Below, one piece after another: positions 63,256 through 64,000 of a stretch of DNA of 64,000 bases (its first letter is position 1; each line of letters begins with the position of its first letter). The translations under genes and the position numbers were made by a program. The stretch is from Geobacter sp. UBA6151 (lineage in GTDB: Bacteria; Desulfobacterota; Desulfuromonadia; Geobacterales; Pseudopelobacteraceae), in NCBI GenBank assembly GCA_002423105.1, contig DIUT01000066.1, positions 1-64,000 on the forward strand, written 5' to 3'. Under the pieces are notes generated by a model. The model was not told where the DNA came from. It ran no database searches and worked only from the letters and a program-made list of their open reading frames with translations.

Positions 63256-64000
63256 ATGCCGGCCATAGCATGGGACGCCAGCCTCGAATCAGGTATTACC
63301 GAGTTTGATGATCATCACAGGTATCTGATCGACCTGCTCAACACGCTGTACGACGACTTCACCGCTGGCGCCCCGGACGAGCACCTGGGCAGCATCCTGC
63401 ACGAGCTGGCCGAGTACGCCTCCTACCACTTCTCAGCTGAAGAATCCTGGATGCGCAACCAGTATTACCCGGAGCTCAACCGGCACCGCGAGGAACATGA
63501 CCGCTTCTCACGGCAGATCAGCGAGATGCTGCAGGATTATCGTGGCGGCAGGCTCAACCTGTCCACGGAGATTCTGGCCTTCCTCAATAACTGGCTCACG
63601 GACCATATTCTTACCTCCGATGGCGAGTACGTCCGCTTTTACGCCGCGCTGCAGGCAGAAGAGGCGAAGGGCGGCAGACTGCGCTTCATGCCGCCTTTTC
63701 TCAAAAAAATTACCAGACGCAACTTCCCGCTTCACCTGCATATTTCCACGCTGCTGCTGGTGCTGCTGCTGCTGGTCAGCGGCCTGATCGGCGGTTTTGG
63801 CTACAAGCTGTCCCGCGACATGCTGGAGGTGGTGGCAACGGACCTGACCGGGCGTATCAGTCGCGAGGTGAGCGGTGAACTGCGCAGCGCCATGGCGCCT
63901 GCGGAAATGGCAGTCAACCTGCTTAGTCACAGCACGTTGACCAAGAGCAATACTCGCCAGGAGCGGCTGCAGCGGCTCGGCCTGATGCGCGAGGTGCTGG
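63256..64000 (+). CDS. Membrane signalling protein with N-terminal bacteriohemerythrin, 3' end outside window
   Basis: The first ~248 residues of a longer protein; AGGAGG lies before the ATG. Residues 1-135 are a bacteriohemerythrin: ITEFDDHHRYL, YASYHFSAEESWM, HREEHDRF and DHILTSDGEY give the His/Glu/Asp ligands of the di-iron site. A transmembrane helix follows (~165-185, Leu/Val-rich), then the start of an extracytoplasmic helical segment that looks like a Cache/4-helix sensor. An output domain (cyclase, kinase, GGDEF or receptor) should follow past the right edge. An oxygen-sensing role is inferred. Confidence 0.85.
   Translation, partial: MPAIAWDASLESGITEFDDHHRYLIDLLNTLYDDFTAGAPDEHLGSILHELAEYASYHFSAEESWMRNQYYPELNRHREEHDRFSRQISEMLQDYRGGRLNLSTEILAFLNNWLTDHILTSDGEYVRFYAALQAEEAKGGRLRFMPPFLKKITRRNFPLHLHISTLLLVLLLLVSGLIGGFGYKLSRDMLEVVATDLTGRISREVSGELRSAMAPAEMAVNLLSHSTLTKSNTRQERLQRLGLMREVL

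Overview
The window looks like a chromosome segment of a Geobacter/Trichlorobacter-type bacterium (Desulfuromonadota). The signs are a periplasmic triheme c7 cytochrome beside a ResB/CcsA (system II) cytochrome c maturation pair, a selenoprotein SelD with an in-frame UGA, anaerobic-type cobalamin genes, many large sensor kinases and sigma-54 activators, a Che cluster and several bacteriohemerythrin domains. The assignment rests on gene content and remembered family features; no database was searched.

Layout. 1-4365: end of an acquired element, mostly unrecognised genes (a phage-structural-like module, then a coupled run of small genes with a helix-turn-helix protein), followed by a RelE/XRE toxin-antitoxin pair (4469-5115). 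5250-7189: a pseudouridine synthase and a secreted metallophosphoesterase with a broken tail. 7186-15683: a minus-strand exopolysaccharide/O-antigen cluster (five glycosyltransferases, a flippase, GDP-fucose synthase and a winged-helix regulator). 15680-18349: a HipBA pair and a truncated AbiE pair directly upstream of, and overlapping, that cluster. 18635-21339: ccsA, resB and the c7 cytochrome. 21446-28824: purD, purH, selD, cobD and a cobJ-cobQ fusion. 28969-37311: cNMP-binding protein, lytic transglycosylase, FleQ-like activator, then cheW-cheA-cheR-HDOD-cheB. 37413-40873: rpoH under a perfect CIRCE element, yebC, msrA, ruvC, ruvA. 40879-51498: signalling block with an MCP-hemerythrin, an HD-GYP regulator, two very large sensor kinases and an NtrC-type regulator. 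51532-57775: housekeeping genes and two tRNAs. 57856-63180: a defence/toxin-antitoxin island with a solitary HicB, a 1343-residue XRE-Mrr-STAND protein and a HigBA-like pair. A membrane hemerythrin protein runs off the right edge.

The most interesting items are: (1) the 58263-62294 protein, which puts a DNA-binding XRE domain, an Mrr-like PD-(D/E)xK nuclease, a STAND-type NTPase and a long helical C-terminus in one chain, with an inverted repeat over its own start codon; this is a strong candidate for an Avs-like antiphage protein of unusual architecture; (2) a family of heptanucleotide tandem repeats inserted in frame at three places, twice abutting what appears to be the lost native start of a gene, so that cobJ and cobQ are joined and a glycosyltransferase has a repeat-encoded N-terminus; because the unit is 7 bp, a change in copy number would shift the frame; (3) SelD with selenocysteine at residue 17; (4) CIRCE control of rpoH; (5) a candidate sigma-54 promoter with an upstream palindrome linking the NtrC-type regulator to the neighbouring PhnD-type sensor kinase; (6) an AbiEii toxin gene cut off exactly at the hipBA operator.

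No CRISPR array, insertion sequence, rRNA, integrase or origin was seen.
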